64,000 nucleotides of DNA, taken from positions 1,116,001-1,180,000 of the forward strand of contig NZ_JAKZBV010000001.1 of the NCBI RefSeq assembly GCF_022539255.1, in the 5' to 3' direction. A program made the position numbers and the translations under genes. The stretch's first letter is position 1. The number at the start of each line of letters is the position of its first letter. The notes under the pieces were generated by a model. It was not told the DNA's origin. It did not search any database and saw only the letters and a list, made by a program, of their open reading frames with translations. The DNA is from Sinomonas terrae. GTDB taxonomy: Bacteria > Actinomycetota > Actinomycetes > Actinomycetales > Micrococcaceae. Below, piece after piece: positions 26,280 to 34,453 of this stretch.

Positions 26280-27122
26280 ATGAGACTTCTCGTCGTCAAC
26301 CCGAACATCAGCTCCGATGTCACGGAACTGATCCGCGCCGAAGCGGAGCGTTCCGCAGCTCCCACCACCGACCTTGTGGTGCGTACCGCCCCCCGCGGCG
26401 TCGAGTACATCGAGACGCGTTTCGAATCCCTCCTCGCGGCGGAGGCCGTTGCGGAGGTCATCGCCGAACACCGCGACGAGGTCGACGGCGTGGTCGTCGC
26501 CGCATTCGGCGATCCCGGTATGCCGGCGCTCAAGGAACTCGTCGATATCCCCGTCATCGGCATCACCGAAGCCGCCCTCTGCGCGGCGGCCCTCCAGGGC
26601 AGTCGTTTCTCGATCATCGCGATTTCGGACCGGATCACCGCTTGGTACCGCGAGTGTGTGGAACACTTCGGATTTGCGGGCCGACTCGCTTCGATCCGTT
26701 CCGTCAAGGAGGCATTGCGGGGAATCGGCACGGTTCAAGACGACTTCCGCCCGACTCTCGTCGAGCTGGCCCGGCTTGCGGTCGCCGAGGACGGCGCCGA
26801 CGTCGTGGTTCTGGCAGGCGCCCCGCTCGCCGGCCTCGCACGCGACGTCGCGTCGGAAATCCCCGTCCCTGTCGTAGACGGCATCGGTGCGGGAATCCGG
26901 CTCGCGGAGGCCGTCGTCGGACTTCGCTCGGGCGCGCATCGGGCAGGTTCCTTCGCCGTCCCCCCGCCCAAGCGCCGGGCCGGCCTCGCCAAGGTGATCG
27001 ACGCGGCCCTGGACGAGCGCCAGCTCGCCGCCCGTCCGGTCGCTGCCCCTTCCGAAGCCACCCCGATGGCAGCTTCGGCCGGATCATCCGCAGCTTCCCT
27101 CGAAAGGGGCGATCTCTCATGA
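26280..27122 (+). CDS. Asp/Glu (hydantoin) racemase-family protein lacking both catalytic cysteines
   Basis: A 280-residue protein of the HyuA/allantoin-racemase family: RLLVVNPNISSDVTELI at the N terminus, AAFGDPGMPALKELVDIPVIGITEAAL in the middle and VVVLAGAPLAGLA near residue 180. Active hydantoin racemases use two cysteines, one just before FGDPG and one in GCAGM. Here those positions are Ala75 and Gly180, so normal two-base racemisation is not expected. The C terminus has an extra Ala/Ser/Pro-rich tail of about 30 residues. The gene overlaps the next start by four bases (ATGA). It could have another activity, a binding role, or use different residues; the cysteines at about 101 and 124 are not in the usual places. 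Confidence 0.75.
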   Translation: MRLLVVNPNISSDVTELIRAEAERSAAPTTDLVVRTAPRGVEYIETRFESLLAAEAVAEVIAEHRDEVDGVVVAAFGDPGMPALKELVDIPVIGITEAALCAAALQGSRFSIIAISDRITAWYRECVEHFGFAGRLASIRSVKEALRGIGTVQDDFRPTLVELARLAVAEDGADVVVLAGAPLAGLARDVASEIPVPVVDGIGAGIRLAEAVVGLRSGAHRAGSFAVPPPKRRAGLAKVIDAALDERQLAARPVAAPSEATPMAASAGSSAASLERGDLS

Positions 27123-28648
27123 CAGACCTCGTCATCGCCAACGCCCTCGTCGTGAACTCGTTCGGCACGCGGACGGCCCACGTCGTCGTCGACGCCGGCA
27201 AGGTCAGCGCCGTCGTCGACGCGTCAGAAACGGTTCCTGCGGCAGACAGAGTGATCGACGCCGGAGGCCGCGCGGTCATTCCAGGGGGAGTGGACAGCCA
27301 CTGTCACATCGCTCAGGTCACCGGCCCCTACCGCACTCTCGACGACTTCGCCGTCACATCCACGGCAGCCCTCTGGGGCGGAACGACGACCATCCTCGAT
27401 TTCGGCATTCCACGCGACCGTTCCGAATCGCCCCTCCACGCGGCGAGGAACAAACTCGCCCTGGCCCGTGAGGCACGCTGTGACGTCGCCCTCCACGGCT
27501 CCGTCCTCGACTGGGACGAAACCGTCCCCGGGCAGCTCGAAGAATTGGCTCGCCTCGGCATCCGCTCGGTCAAGATGTACATGACGAACCGCGGGACGAC
27601 CATGGCCGCGAACGACACCGTCCTCAAGGTCATGAGGGAGATGGTCCGTCTGGACGGGCTCACCTACATCCACGCGGAGCACGATGCCATCACCGTCGCA
27701 TGCACACAGGAGCACGTCGAGGCCGGTGAGATCGGGATCGAGCACCTCCACGAGACGCGTCCCGAGCTCGCGGAGGAGGCCTCGGTGCGGGAGGTGCTCG
27801 CGATGGCCGAGTTCACGGGCGCGCCGGTGTACTTTGTGCACCAGTCCACGCCCGGCGCCGTCGATCTCGTAGCCGAAGCCCGTTCGCGGGGCCTCGCGAT
27901 CCATTCGGAGACCTGCCCCCACTACCTCGTGCTTGACGACGACGTGTACAGCTCGCGCTTTCCGGAATGGTTCGCGTGCTGCCCACCGATGCGGTCGCCA
28001 GAGACGGTTGCTGCGCTGCGCGAGCGCTTCGCGGATGGGTCGATCCACACCGTTTCGAGCGACCACTCCTGCTATGACCTGAGTCAGAAGCGTGAGCATC
28101 TGGAGGATATCCGCCAGATGCCACACGGCCTTCCCGGGGTCGAGACCCGAATGCCGGTTGCCTTCACAGCCCTTCTGGAGGCAGCGGATGCACCCGCGTC
28201 CTCTGCAGCGTACGACGACGGCGCGTCCCCGTCCGCAGCGCACGGCACGCCTGGGCTGGGGCTGCTTGAGCGGTTCGTGGAGCTGTTCTCGGCGGCACCG
28301 GCGAGGATCAACGGGCTGCCCGGCAAGGGCGCCGTTGCCCCGGGCTACGATGCCGACCTCGTGGTCTTCGACCCTGCTGAAGCGAGGACCGTCGAGGGCT
28401 CGGCTCTCCACATGGGCACAGACTTCTCGCCCTTCGAAGGCCAGAAGCTGCGCGGCTGGCCCCAGATCGTCGTGGCGGGAGGCCGCGTCGTCCTCGACGA
28501 GCACGGCTTCCACGATCCGGGACCAGTCGGCCGCTTCGTGCCGCGCTTGGGCTATCGCGAAGCGTCGGCGCTCCCGGCCCCCGGCCAGCTCCCAGCCGAC
28601 CGCGACCTTGCCGCGGCAGCTCCATTTGGCGCGGGGGAGGGGAAGTGA
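27119..28648 (+). CDS. Cyclic amidohydrolase of the dihydropyrimidinase/hydantoinase/allantoinase family
   Basis: A 509-residue metal-dependent hydrolase that would open a cyclic amide such as a hydantoin, dihydropyrimidine, cyclic imide or allantoin. The binuclear metal site can be read: His61 and His63 in GGVDSHCHI, carboxylated Lys152 in SVKMYMTN, His in YIHAEHDAI, His in IHSETCPHYL and Asp in TVSSDHSCY. The sequence VDSHCH differs from the usual VDxHTH or VDPHVH of hydantoinases. The ATG at 27119 overlaps the preceding stop (ATGA), and its stop overlaps the next start (GTGA). A short Ala/Ser/Gly-rich insert near residues 355-380 and a C-terminal extension are unusual. It is the central enzyme of the right arm. 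Confidence 0.85.
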   Translation: MTDLVIANALVVNSFGTRTAHVVVDAGKVSAVVDASETVPAADRVIDAGGRAVIPGGVDSHCHIAQVTGPYRTLDDFAVTSTAALWGGTTTILDFGIPRDRSESPLHAARNKLALAREARCDVALHGSVLDWDETVPGQLEELARLGIRSVKMYMTNRGTTMAANDTVLKVMREMVRLDGLTYIHAEHDAITVACTQEHVEAGEIGIEHLHETRPELAEEASVREVLAMAEFTGAPVYFVHQSTPGAVDLVAEARSRGLAIHSETCPHYLVLDDDVYSSRFPEWFACCPPMRSPETVAALRERFADGSIHTVSSDHSCYDLSQKREHLEDIRQMPHGLPGVETRMPVAFTALLEAADAPASSAAYDDGASPSAAHGTPGLGLLERFVELFSAAPARINGLPGKGAVAPGYDADLVVFDPAEARTVEGSALHMGTDFSPFEGQKLRGWPQIVVAGGRVVLDEHGFHDPGPVGRFVPRLGYREASALPAPGQLPADRDLAAAAPFGAGEGK

Positions 28649-29376
28649 CCGCCATTCAGACAACACGGCCCACACGGATCGGGATGATCGTCCCGTCCTC
28701 CAACACCTGCCTCGAGCCGATGACCTACCGGATCTTGGGCGCTCGTGAGGACGTGACAGTCCACTCGACCCGCATCCCGGTGACCCGAATCGCGCTCGAC
28801 TCGGGCTCAGACCGTCAGTTCGACGTCGAAGGCATGCGGCGCGCCGCGGAGCTCCTCGCGACCGCGGACGTCGATGTGATCGCTTGGAACGGGACTTCGG
28901 GGTCTTGGCTCGGACCGGAACACGACCGGGAGATCGTCGCTGAGATCACGGCCGCCACTGGGATCCCTGCCACAACGTCAACGCTCGCGTACCTCGACGC
29001 GTTCGCCCAGTTCGGCACCGAAACCGTGGGTCTCGTGACGCCCTACACCGCGGACGTGAACCTGGAGGTCGTCGCGAGGTACGCCGCCGAGGGCGTGCGC
29101 GTGAAGGGGCATCGAGCCCTCGGGCTGAGCGACAACGAGTCGTTCGCCCGCGTTGCACCCGAGGAACTCCTGCCCGGATCGCTCGAACTCGCCGCCGAAC
29201 GGCCCGACGCCCTCGTGTACCTCTGCACGAATCTCTACGGGGCACCCGTCGTCGCCCGCGTCGAGGAGCAGACCGGGGTGCCCGCGCTCGATTCCGTCGC
29301 CGTCACCCTGTGGCGCTGCCTCCAGCTGGCTGGAGCGCCTCTGCTGGATCCGCACTGGGGCAAGCTTCTGGCCTGA
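28645..29376 (+). CDS. Maleate isomerase / arylmalonate decarboxylase-like protein (Asp/Glu racemase superfamily)
   Basis: A 243-residue protein. RIGMIVPSSNTCLEPMTYRI is the characteristic N terminus of the maleate isomerase/AMDase group. Maleate isomerases and racemases have a cysteine in the first site (CTSGS). Here the sequence is NGTSGSW with Gly83, while the second cysteine is kept as Cys194 in VYLCTNLYGAP. A Gly first and Cys second is the arrangement of arylmalonate decarboxylase (Gly74/Cys188), so a decarboxylase-like or one-cysteine isomerase reaction is possible. The GTG start overlaps the preceding stop (GTGA). It is the last gene of the right arm and converges on fhs with a 91-base gap. 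Confidence 0.75.
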   Translation: MTAIQTTRPTRIGMIVPSSNTCLEPMTYRILGAREDVTVHSTRIPVTRIALDSGSDRQFDVEGMRRAAELLATADVDVIAWNGTSGSWLGPEHDREIVAEITAATGIPATTSTLAYLDAFAQFGTETVGLVTPYTADVNLEVVARYAAEGVRVKGHRALGLSDNESFARVAPEELLPGSLELAAERPDALVYLCTNLYGAPVVARVEEQTGVPALDSVAVTLWRCLQLAGAPLLDPHWGKLLA

Positions 29377-29467
29377 GCGGCGACGGGGCTCAGCTCGGCG
29401 GCGCGGCTCAGCTCGGCACGCGCGCATATAGGGCGCTCCCTCAGGTGGGGGATGGCAGGGGCCTCGC

Positions 29468-31153
29468 TCAGAACAGTCCCTCGGGGCGTCCTCGCTCGTC
29501 GAGGCCCATCCGCAGCGCGCCGGGGTCCTTCGGAAGACCGGGCATCGTCATGAGGGTACCTGTGACCGCGATGATGAAACCTGCGCCGGTCCGCGCCCGC
29601 AGCTCCCGCACATGGACCGTGAACCCTTCGGGCGCGCCGAGCAGCGATGGGTTGTCCGAGAACGAGTACTGCGTCTTCGCCATGCATACGGGCAGCGCGT
29701 CCCACCCGTTCTCCCGGATCTGGGCGAGCTGGCGCCGTGCGGCTTCGGAGAATTCCACGTCCGCGCCCCCGTAGACTTCGCGGACGATCGTGCGGACCTT
29801 CTCTTCGACTGGCAGTTCGAGGGGGTACAGCTGACGGCAGGCCCCAGGGGCGGCGAGCGCTGCCAGAACCTCCTGCGCCAGGTCGTCGCCGCCGTCGTCC
29901 CCGCCGCCTCGGGCCCAGACATCGGCCACGGCCGCCCTCACCCCAGCTTGCCGGCACCAGGCGACGATCGCTGCGAGCTCTTCCTCGGTATCAGTCACGA
30001 AGCGGTTCACCGCAACCACCGGTTCGAGCCCGAACTTGCGCACCGTGGCGATGTGCCGCGCCAGATTGGGCAACCCGTCCTCGAGGGCGGCGACGTCCGG
30101 CTCGCTGAGCCGGTCGAGGGGGAGACCGCCATGGTGTTTGAGCGCGCGGACGGTCGCGACGAGGACGACGGCGGAGGGCGCCACATCTGCGCACCGCGCC
30201 TTGATGTCCACGAACTTCTCCGCGCCGAGATCCGCCCCGAACCCCGCTTCGGTCACGACTACCTCGGCCAGACGGCGCGCCGTCGTCGTCGCGATGACCG
30301 AATTGCAGCCGTGGGCGATGTTCGCGAACGGCCCGCCGTGGACGAGGGCGGGGGTCCCCGCGATGGTCTGGACGAGATTCGGCTTGATGGCGTCCTTGAG
30401 GAGCATCGCCATGACGCCCTGCGCCCTCAGGTCCGCGACCGTGACGGGGCGGCGGTCGAACGTGTAGCCGATCGTGATCCGGGCGAGGCGCTCCGTGAGG
30501 TCCTGAGGCGAGGAAGCAAGGCAGAAGACGGCCATCACTTCGGAGGCCACCGTGATGTCGAAGCCGTCCTGCCGGGGCACCCCTTGAGCCGGACCGCCGA
30601 GTCCCACGACGATCTCGCGCAGGCTGCGGTCGTTCATGTCCATGACCCGCCGGAACGTGATCCGCCGCGGGTCGATGCCCAGCTCATTGCCCTGGAAGAT
30701 GTGGTTGTCGATGAGGGCGCAGAGCGCGTTGTTGGCGGACGTGATCGCGTGGAAGTCGCCGGTGAAATGAAGGTTGATGTCCTCCATGGGCAGGATCTGG
30801 GAGCGGCCGCCGCCCGTCGCCCCGCCCTTCATGCCGAGCACAGGGCCGAGGCTGGGCTCCCGGATCGCCACCATGGTGCGCTTCCCCGCGCGGGCGAGGG
30901 CGTCGGCGAGCCCGACGGTCAACGTCGACTTGCCCTCGCCAGCGGGCGTCGGCGAGATGGCCGAGACGAGGACCACCTGACCGAGCGCATCCGGCGGAGG
31001 GAGCTGGGCGACGTCGATCTTTCCCTTGTAACGGCCGTACGGCTCGATCGCCTCCTCCGGAATCCCGGCTGATGCGGCGATCTCTCCGATGGGGCGGAGG
31101 TTGGCGGCCCGCGCGATTTCGAGATCGCTGGGCGTTGCGGCCGTGGCGCTCAT
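29468..31153 (-). CDS. fhs: Formate-tetrahydrofolate ligase
   Basis: A 561-residue ATP-dependent enzyme that makes 10-formyl-tetrahydrofolate from formate, supplying one-carbon units for purines and formyl-Met. The P-loop PTPAGEGKSTLTVGLADAL, REPSLGPVLGMKGGATGGG, NLHFTGDFHAITSANNAL and DMNDRSLRE are all family hallmarks. The ATG at 31153 is preferred over the upstream one because a TAGGGT hexamer lies at -13 to -8 and there is no Shine-Dalgarno sequence. It is a single gene between the catabolic cluster and mshA, with 73 bases to the mshA stop on the same strand. Confidence 0.95.
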   Translation of the reverse strand: MSATAATPSDLEIARAANLRPIGEIAASAGIPEEAIEPYGRYKGKIDVAQLPPPDALGQVVLVSAISPTPAGEGKSTLTVGLADALARAGKRTMVAIREPSLGPVLGMKGGATGGGRSQILPMEDINLHFTGDFHAITSANNALCALIDNHIFQGNELGIDPRRITFRRVMDMNDRSLREIVVGLGGPAQGVPRQDGFDITVASEVMAVFCLASSPQDLTERLARITIGYTFDRRPVTVADLRAQGVMAMLLKDAIKPNLVQTIAGTPALVHGGPFANIAHGCNSVIATTTARRLAEVVVTEAGFGADLGAEKFVDIKARCADVAPSAVVLVATVRALKHHGGLPLDRLSEPDVAALEDGLPNLARHIATVRKFGLEPVVAVNRFVTDTEEELAAIVAWCRQAGVRAAVADVWARGGGDDGGDDLAQEVLAALAAPGACRQLYPLELPVEEKVRTIVREVYGGADVEFSEAARRQLAQIRENGWDALPVCMAKTQYSFSDNPSLLGAPEGFTVHVRELRARTGAGFIIAVTGTLMTMPGLPKDPGALRMGLDERGRPEGLF

Positions 31154-31160
31154 GCGCCTC

Positions 31161-31166
31161 ACCCTA
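31161..31166 (-). promoter_or_regulatory. Putative leaderless -10 (TAGGGT) of fhs
   Basis: On the minus strand TAGGGT lies at -13 to -8 relative to the ATG at 31153. Confidence 0.5.
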
Positions 31167-31226
31167 CCGCGCTGCCCAGTGCGCGGTGAGGCGCCCTGCC
31201 CGGCGTGGGGGTGCTAAAGGGAGCTG

Positions 31227-32474
31227 TCAGGTGGTCACGGGGTGTGCGGTGGCGTGCGCGCGGACTGCCCGTCGGTAGGCCGCCCGGGTCCCTTCCGCGG
31301 TCTGCTCCCAGCCGAAGCGCTGGGCATAGATCGACGCCGCGCGGCCCAGGTCCACGCGGGTCGACGGGTCGTCGTAGAGCTGCTCGAGGACGCTGGCCCA
31401 CTCGACGGGATGGTGGCCCCCCACGAGGAATCCGGTGCGTCCGTCGCACACCGCCTTCGGGAGCCCGCCGACGCGTGCGGCGACGACCGGAGTGCCGCAC
31501 GCCTGTGCCTCGAGCGCGACGAGCCCGAACGATTCGGAGTAGCTGGGCATGGCCACCACATCAGCGGACCTGAACCACTCCGCGAGCACGCCTGCGGGGA
31601 CGGGCGGGAGGCGGTGGACGACGCCGTCGAGGCCCTCCTCGTGGGCGAGCGCGTCGAGGTCGAGGCCCAGAGAGCCGCTCGGCGCGCCGATGATGGTCAC
31701 GGCGAGCGGGATGTCCGGACGACGACGGCGGAGCTCGCCTGCCGCTGCCACGAGTACCTGGGGCCCCTTGAGCCGCTGCAGGCGCCCGGCGAAGAGGATG
31801 TGGAACGTGGCCGCAGGCACCCCTGAGGCGACGCGCGAGCGCGAACGGAACGCGGGGCGGAAGACGTCGAGGTCCACCCCCGGGTTGACGATGTCGATCC
31901 GGTCCTCGTCGACGTCGTAGTGCCGCACCAGCTCGTCCCGCTCGGCCGCGGTGTTCGCGGTGAGCCATGTCGCGCCGTCGGCGATGAGCTGCTCCCCGCG
32001 CTCGCGCCAGGTCGGCTCGGGCAGGTCCCCGGCGGCGAGGTGACGGTTCTTGACCCGCGCCATGGTGTGCATCGTGTGGACGAGCGGAATCTCCCATTCG
32101 GCCGCCGCGCGGAGGCCTGCGAGGCCGGACACCCAGTAGTGGCTGTGTACGACGCGTGGGCGCGGAGCGTCCTGCATCCGGCGGAGGAGGCCCTCGGCGA
32201 ACTCATCCGCGATGGGCGGCATCTGCTCCTTCACGAGCCGGCGGCGCGGGCCGGCCTCGATGTGGTGGACCCTGACGCCGGGGCTGAGGAGCACGGTGTC
32301 GGGCTGCAGGGGATCGGTCGCCCGGGTGTAGATGTCGATGCCGAGGCCATCCGCGGCGAGTGCGCGCGCGAGGTGGCTGATGTACACGTTCATGCCCCCC
32401 GCATCGCCCGCTCCCGGCTGTTCGAGGGGAGACGTGTGGAGGCTGATCATCGCCACGCGGTCCTGGTGCTGCAC
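31227..32474 (-). CDS. mshA: D-inositol-3-phosphate glycosyltransferase MshA
   Basis: A 415-residue GT4 enzyme that joins N-acetylglucosamine to inositol 3-phosphate, the first committed step of mycothiol synthesis. The N terminus MISLHTSPLEQPGAGDAGGMNVYI is diagnostic of MshA. VHSHYWVSGLAG, VNPGVDLDVFRP, FAGRLQRLKGPQVL and the E-x7-E motif ESFGLVALEA follow. The GTG at 32474 is preceded by TAGCCT at -12 to -7 and lacks a ribosome site, suggesting a leaderless mRNA. It is divergent from alr, the two start codons being 112 bases apart. The substrate can come from the ino1 product made at 19410. Confidence 0.95.
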   Translation of the reverse strand: MQHQDRVAMISLHTSPLEQPGAGDAGGMNVYISHLARALAADGLGIDIYTRATDPLQPDTVLLSPGVRVHHIEAGPRRRLVKEQMPPIADEFAEGLLRRMQDAPRPRVVHSHYWVSGLAGLRAAAEWEIPLVHTMHTMARVKNRHLAAGDLPEPTWRERGEQLIADGATWLTANTAAERDELVRHYDVDEDRIDIVNPGVDLDVFRPAFRSRSRVASGVPAATFHILFAGRLQRLKGPQVLVAAAGELRRRRPDIPLAVTIIGAPSGSLGLDLDALAHEEGLDGVVHRLPPVPAGVLAEWFRSADVVAMPSYSESFGLVALEAQACGTPVVAARVGGLPKAVCDGRTGFLVGGHHPVEWASVLEQLYDDPSTRVDLGRAASIYAQRFGWEQTAEGTRAAYRRAVRAHATAHPVTT

Positions 32475-32480
32475 GATACA

Positions 32481-32486
32481 AGGCTA
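32481..32486 (-). promoter_or_regulatory. Putative leaderless -10 (TAGCCT) of mshA
   Basis: On the minus strand TAGCCT lies exactly at -12 to -7 relative to the GTG at 32474; no Shine-Dalgarno sequence is present. Confidence 0.55.
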
Positions 32487-32573
32487 CGGTTTCCCTGGCG
32501 TTGGGCCGCAGTCGAGTGGCCTCAGCCTTGGGCCGGCAGCCTTGGGCCCGCAGGGCGTTGTGGGCGCCGCCGG

Positions 32574-32579
32574 TAGACT
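32574..32579 (+). promoter_or_regulatory. Putative leaderless -10 (TAGACT) of alr
   Basis: TAGACT lies exactly at -12 to -7 relative to the GTG at 32586, in a region with no ribosome-binding site. Confidence 0.55.
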
Positions 32580-32585
32580 CGGGGC

Positions 32586-33809
32586 GTGACTTCCACGCCG
32601 GACCCCGCAGTAGAACGCCTTCCCGAACGTGCCGCCGTCGTCGATCTGGAGGCGATCCGGCACAACGTCCGCGTCGTGCGGACCGTCGCGGAGCCGGCGC
32701 GCGTCATGGCCGTCGTCAAGGCCGACGCCTACGGCCACGGAGCCGTGCCGGTGGCCCGGGCGGCGCTCGAAGCAGGCGCGGCCTGGCTCGGGGTCGCCCA
32801 CATCGGTGAGGCGCTCACGCTCCGCGCAGCGGGGATCGACGCGCCGACCCTCGCGTGGCTCCACACACCCGACAGCAACTTCTCGGCGGCAGTGGGCGCC
32901 GGCGTCGACCTCGGATGCTCGGGCTGGGAGCTCGGCAGGATCGTGGATGCGGCCCGCGAGCAGCAGCGCCCCGCCCGCGTCCACCTCAAGATCGACACGG
33001 GACTCGGCCGAAACGGCGTGACGCCGGACCGTTGGGAGGCCGTGCTCGACGAGGCCACCGACTATCAGGATCAGGGATTGCTCCGCGTCGTCGGCGTCTT
33101 CAGCCACCTTGCCGTCGCCGACGAGCCTGACCGGCCCGAGACCGACGTCCAGCTCGACGTCTTCCGCGACGCCGTCGCGCTCGCCGAGGACGCCGGCTGC
33201 GACCTCGAGGTGCGCCACATCGCCAATTCGCCCGCGATCTTCTCGCGGCCCGACACCCACTTCGATCTCGTCCGTGCAGGCATCTCCATCTACGGGCTCT
33301 CGCCGTTCCCGGACCAGTCGTCCTCTGATCTCGGCCTTCGCCCCGCCATGACGCTGCGCACGCTGGTCTCCCAGTGCAAGCGCGTCCCTGCGGGGCAGGG
33401 CGTGAGCTACGGGCTGACGTACCGCACGCCGGGGGAGAGCGCGCTCGGGCTCATCCCGCTCGGCTACGCCGACGGTGTGCCCCGGACGTCCAACGGCGGC
33501 CCTGTAAGGATCGGGGACAGGACGTATCGCGTTGTCGGGCGTGTCGCGATGGACCAGCTGGTCGTGGATCTCGGGCCCGACGCCGACGTCGAAGCCCTTG
33601 CCGGCGGCGAGGCGGTGCTCTTCGGCACGGGCGACGACGGCGGCCCCACAGCGGACGACTGGGCTCGAGCCGCCGGGACCATCAACTACGAGATCGTGAC
33701 CCGGATCAGCCCGCGCGTACCCCGCATCCACATCGATTCGGCACAGCACGAGTCCGAGACAGGCTTCGCTCCCGGTGCCGTCGCGACCGTAGCGGGAGGG
33801 CCGGCGTGA
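32586..33809 (+). CDS. alr: Alanine racemase
   Basis: A 407-residue PLP enzyme that makes D-alanine for peptidoglycan. The PLP lysine is Lys45 in VVKADAYGHG, and the second catalytic residue is Tyr275 in GVSYGLTY. HLKIDTGLGRNG, GISIYGLSP and GRVAMDQLVVDLG complete the family pattern. It starts the alr-tsaE-tsaB-rimI-tsaD operon seen in many actinobacteria; every junction in it is a four-base start/stop overlap. The C terminus extends about 25 residues beyond the usual NYEIVTRISPRVPR end. The GTG start is supported by the TAGACT hexamer at -12. Confidence 0.95.
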   Translation: MTSTPDPAVERLPERAAVVDLEAIRHNVRVVRTVAEPARVMAVVKADAYGHGAVPVARAALEAGAAWLGVAHIGEALTLRAAGIDAPTLAWLHTPDSNFSAAVGAGVDLGCSGWELGRIVDAAREQQRPARVHLKIDTGLGRNGVTPDRWEAVLDEATDYQDQGLLRVVGVFSHLAVADEPDRPETDVQLDVFRDAVALAEDAGCDLEVRHIANSPAIFSRPDTHFDLVRAGISIYGLSPFPDQSSSDLGLRPAMTLRTLVSQCKRVPAGQGVSYGLTYRTPGESALGLIPLGYADGVPRTSNGGPVRIGDRTYRVVGRVAMDQLVVDLGPDADVEALAGGEAVLFGTGDDGGPTADDWARAAGTINYEIVTRISPRVPRIHIDSAQHESETGFAPGAVATVAGGPA

Positions 33810-34453
33810 GCACTGCCAGTCCGCCTTCCGGCGATCCGACCCCAGCCTGGGAACTCCGGGCGAGGCCGACGACGGCGGAGGAGACCCAGGCGCTCGGCGC
33901 GGCGCTGGGGAGAGTCCTCGAAGCGGGTGATCTCGTCGTGCTCACGGGCGCGCTCGGCGCGGGGAAGACCACCTTCACCCAGGGCCTCGGCGCGGGCCTC
34001 GGCGTGCGCGGCGGGATCATTTCGCCGACCTTCGTGCTGGTGCGCATTCACCCGAACCTGACCGACGGCCCTCGGCCGGGCGGTCCCGACCTCGTGCACG
34101 TCGATGCCTACAGGCTCGAGGGGGAGGCCGAGGTAGAGGACCTCGACCTCGAGAACTGGGCGGACACCTCTGTGACCGTTGTCGAGTGGGGCCGCGGGCT
34201 CGTCGAGGACCTCGCCGAGTCCTGGCTCGACATCGAGCTCGAGCGGGGCCCGCTGCCCGCCGCTGCTGGCGGGGCAGCGGGGGCGGATCCCGAAGTGGAC
34301 TTCGACCCCGCGGGCGCCGAGGCGACCGTCGACGAAGAGTACGACGACGACGAGCCGCGCCTCGTCGTCGTGCGTGGTTTCGGGCCGCGCTGGGGCGAGC
34401 CGCCAGCCCTGCCTGGCGCCGTCGCAGCCGAGGGGTCGGAGGACGCGCGGTGA
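33806..34453 (+). CDS. tsaE: tRNA t6A threonylcarbamoyladenosine biosynthesis ATPase TsaE
   Basis: A 215-residue P-loop ATPase that works with TsaB and TsaD to add threonylcarbamoyl to A37 of ANN-decoding tRNAs. Walker A is GALGAGKTTFTQGLG with Lys54. SPTFVLVRIH, HVDAYRLEG and VTVVEWGRG are family motifs. It is longer than the usual 150-160 residues because of an acidic insert at about 155-190 (VDFDPAGAEATVDEEYDDDEP) and a tail. The GTG at 33806 overlaps the alr stop as GTGA; the long open frame upstream is ignored. Its stop overlaps the tsaB start. Confidence 0.9.
   Translation: MSTASPPSGDPTPAWELRARPTTAEETQALGAALGRVLEAGDLVVLTGALGAGKTTFTQGLGAGLGVRGGIISPTFVLVRIHPNLTDGPRPGGPDLVHVDAYRLEGEAEVEDLDLENWADTSVTVVEWGRGLVEDLAESWLDIELERGPLPAAAGGAAGADPEVDFDPAGAEATVDEEYDDDEPRLVVVRGFGPRWGEPPALPGAVAAEGSEDAR

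Noticed and set aside
29377..29467. Two copies of CGGCTCAGCTCGG in the gap before fhs as a regulatory site
   Set aside because: They lie between two converging 3' ends, so an operator role is unlikely; they may belong to the intergenic repeat families but are too few to call.
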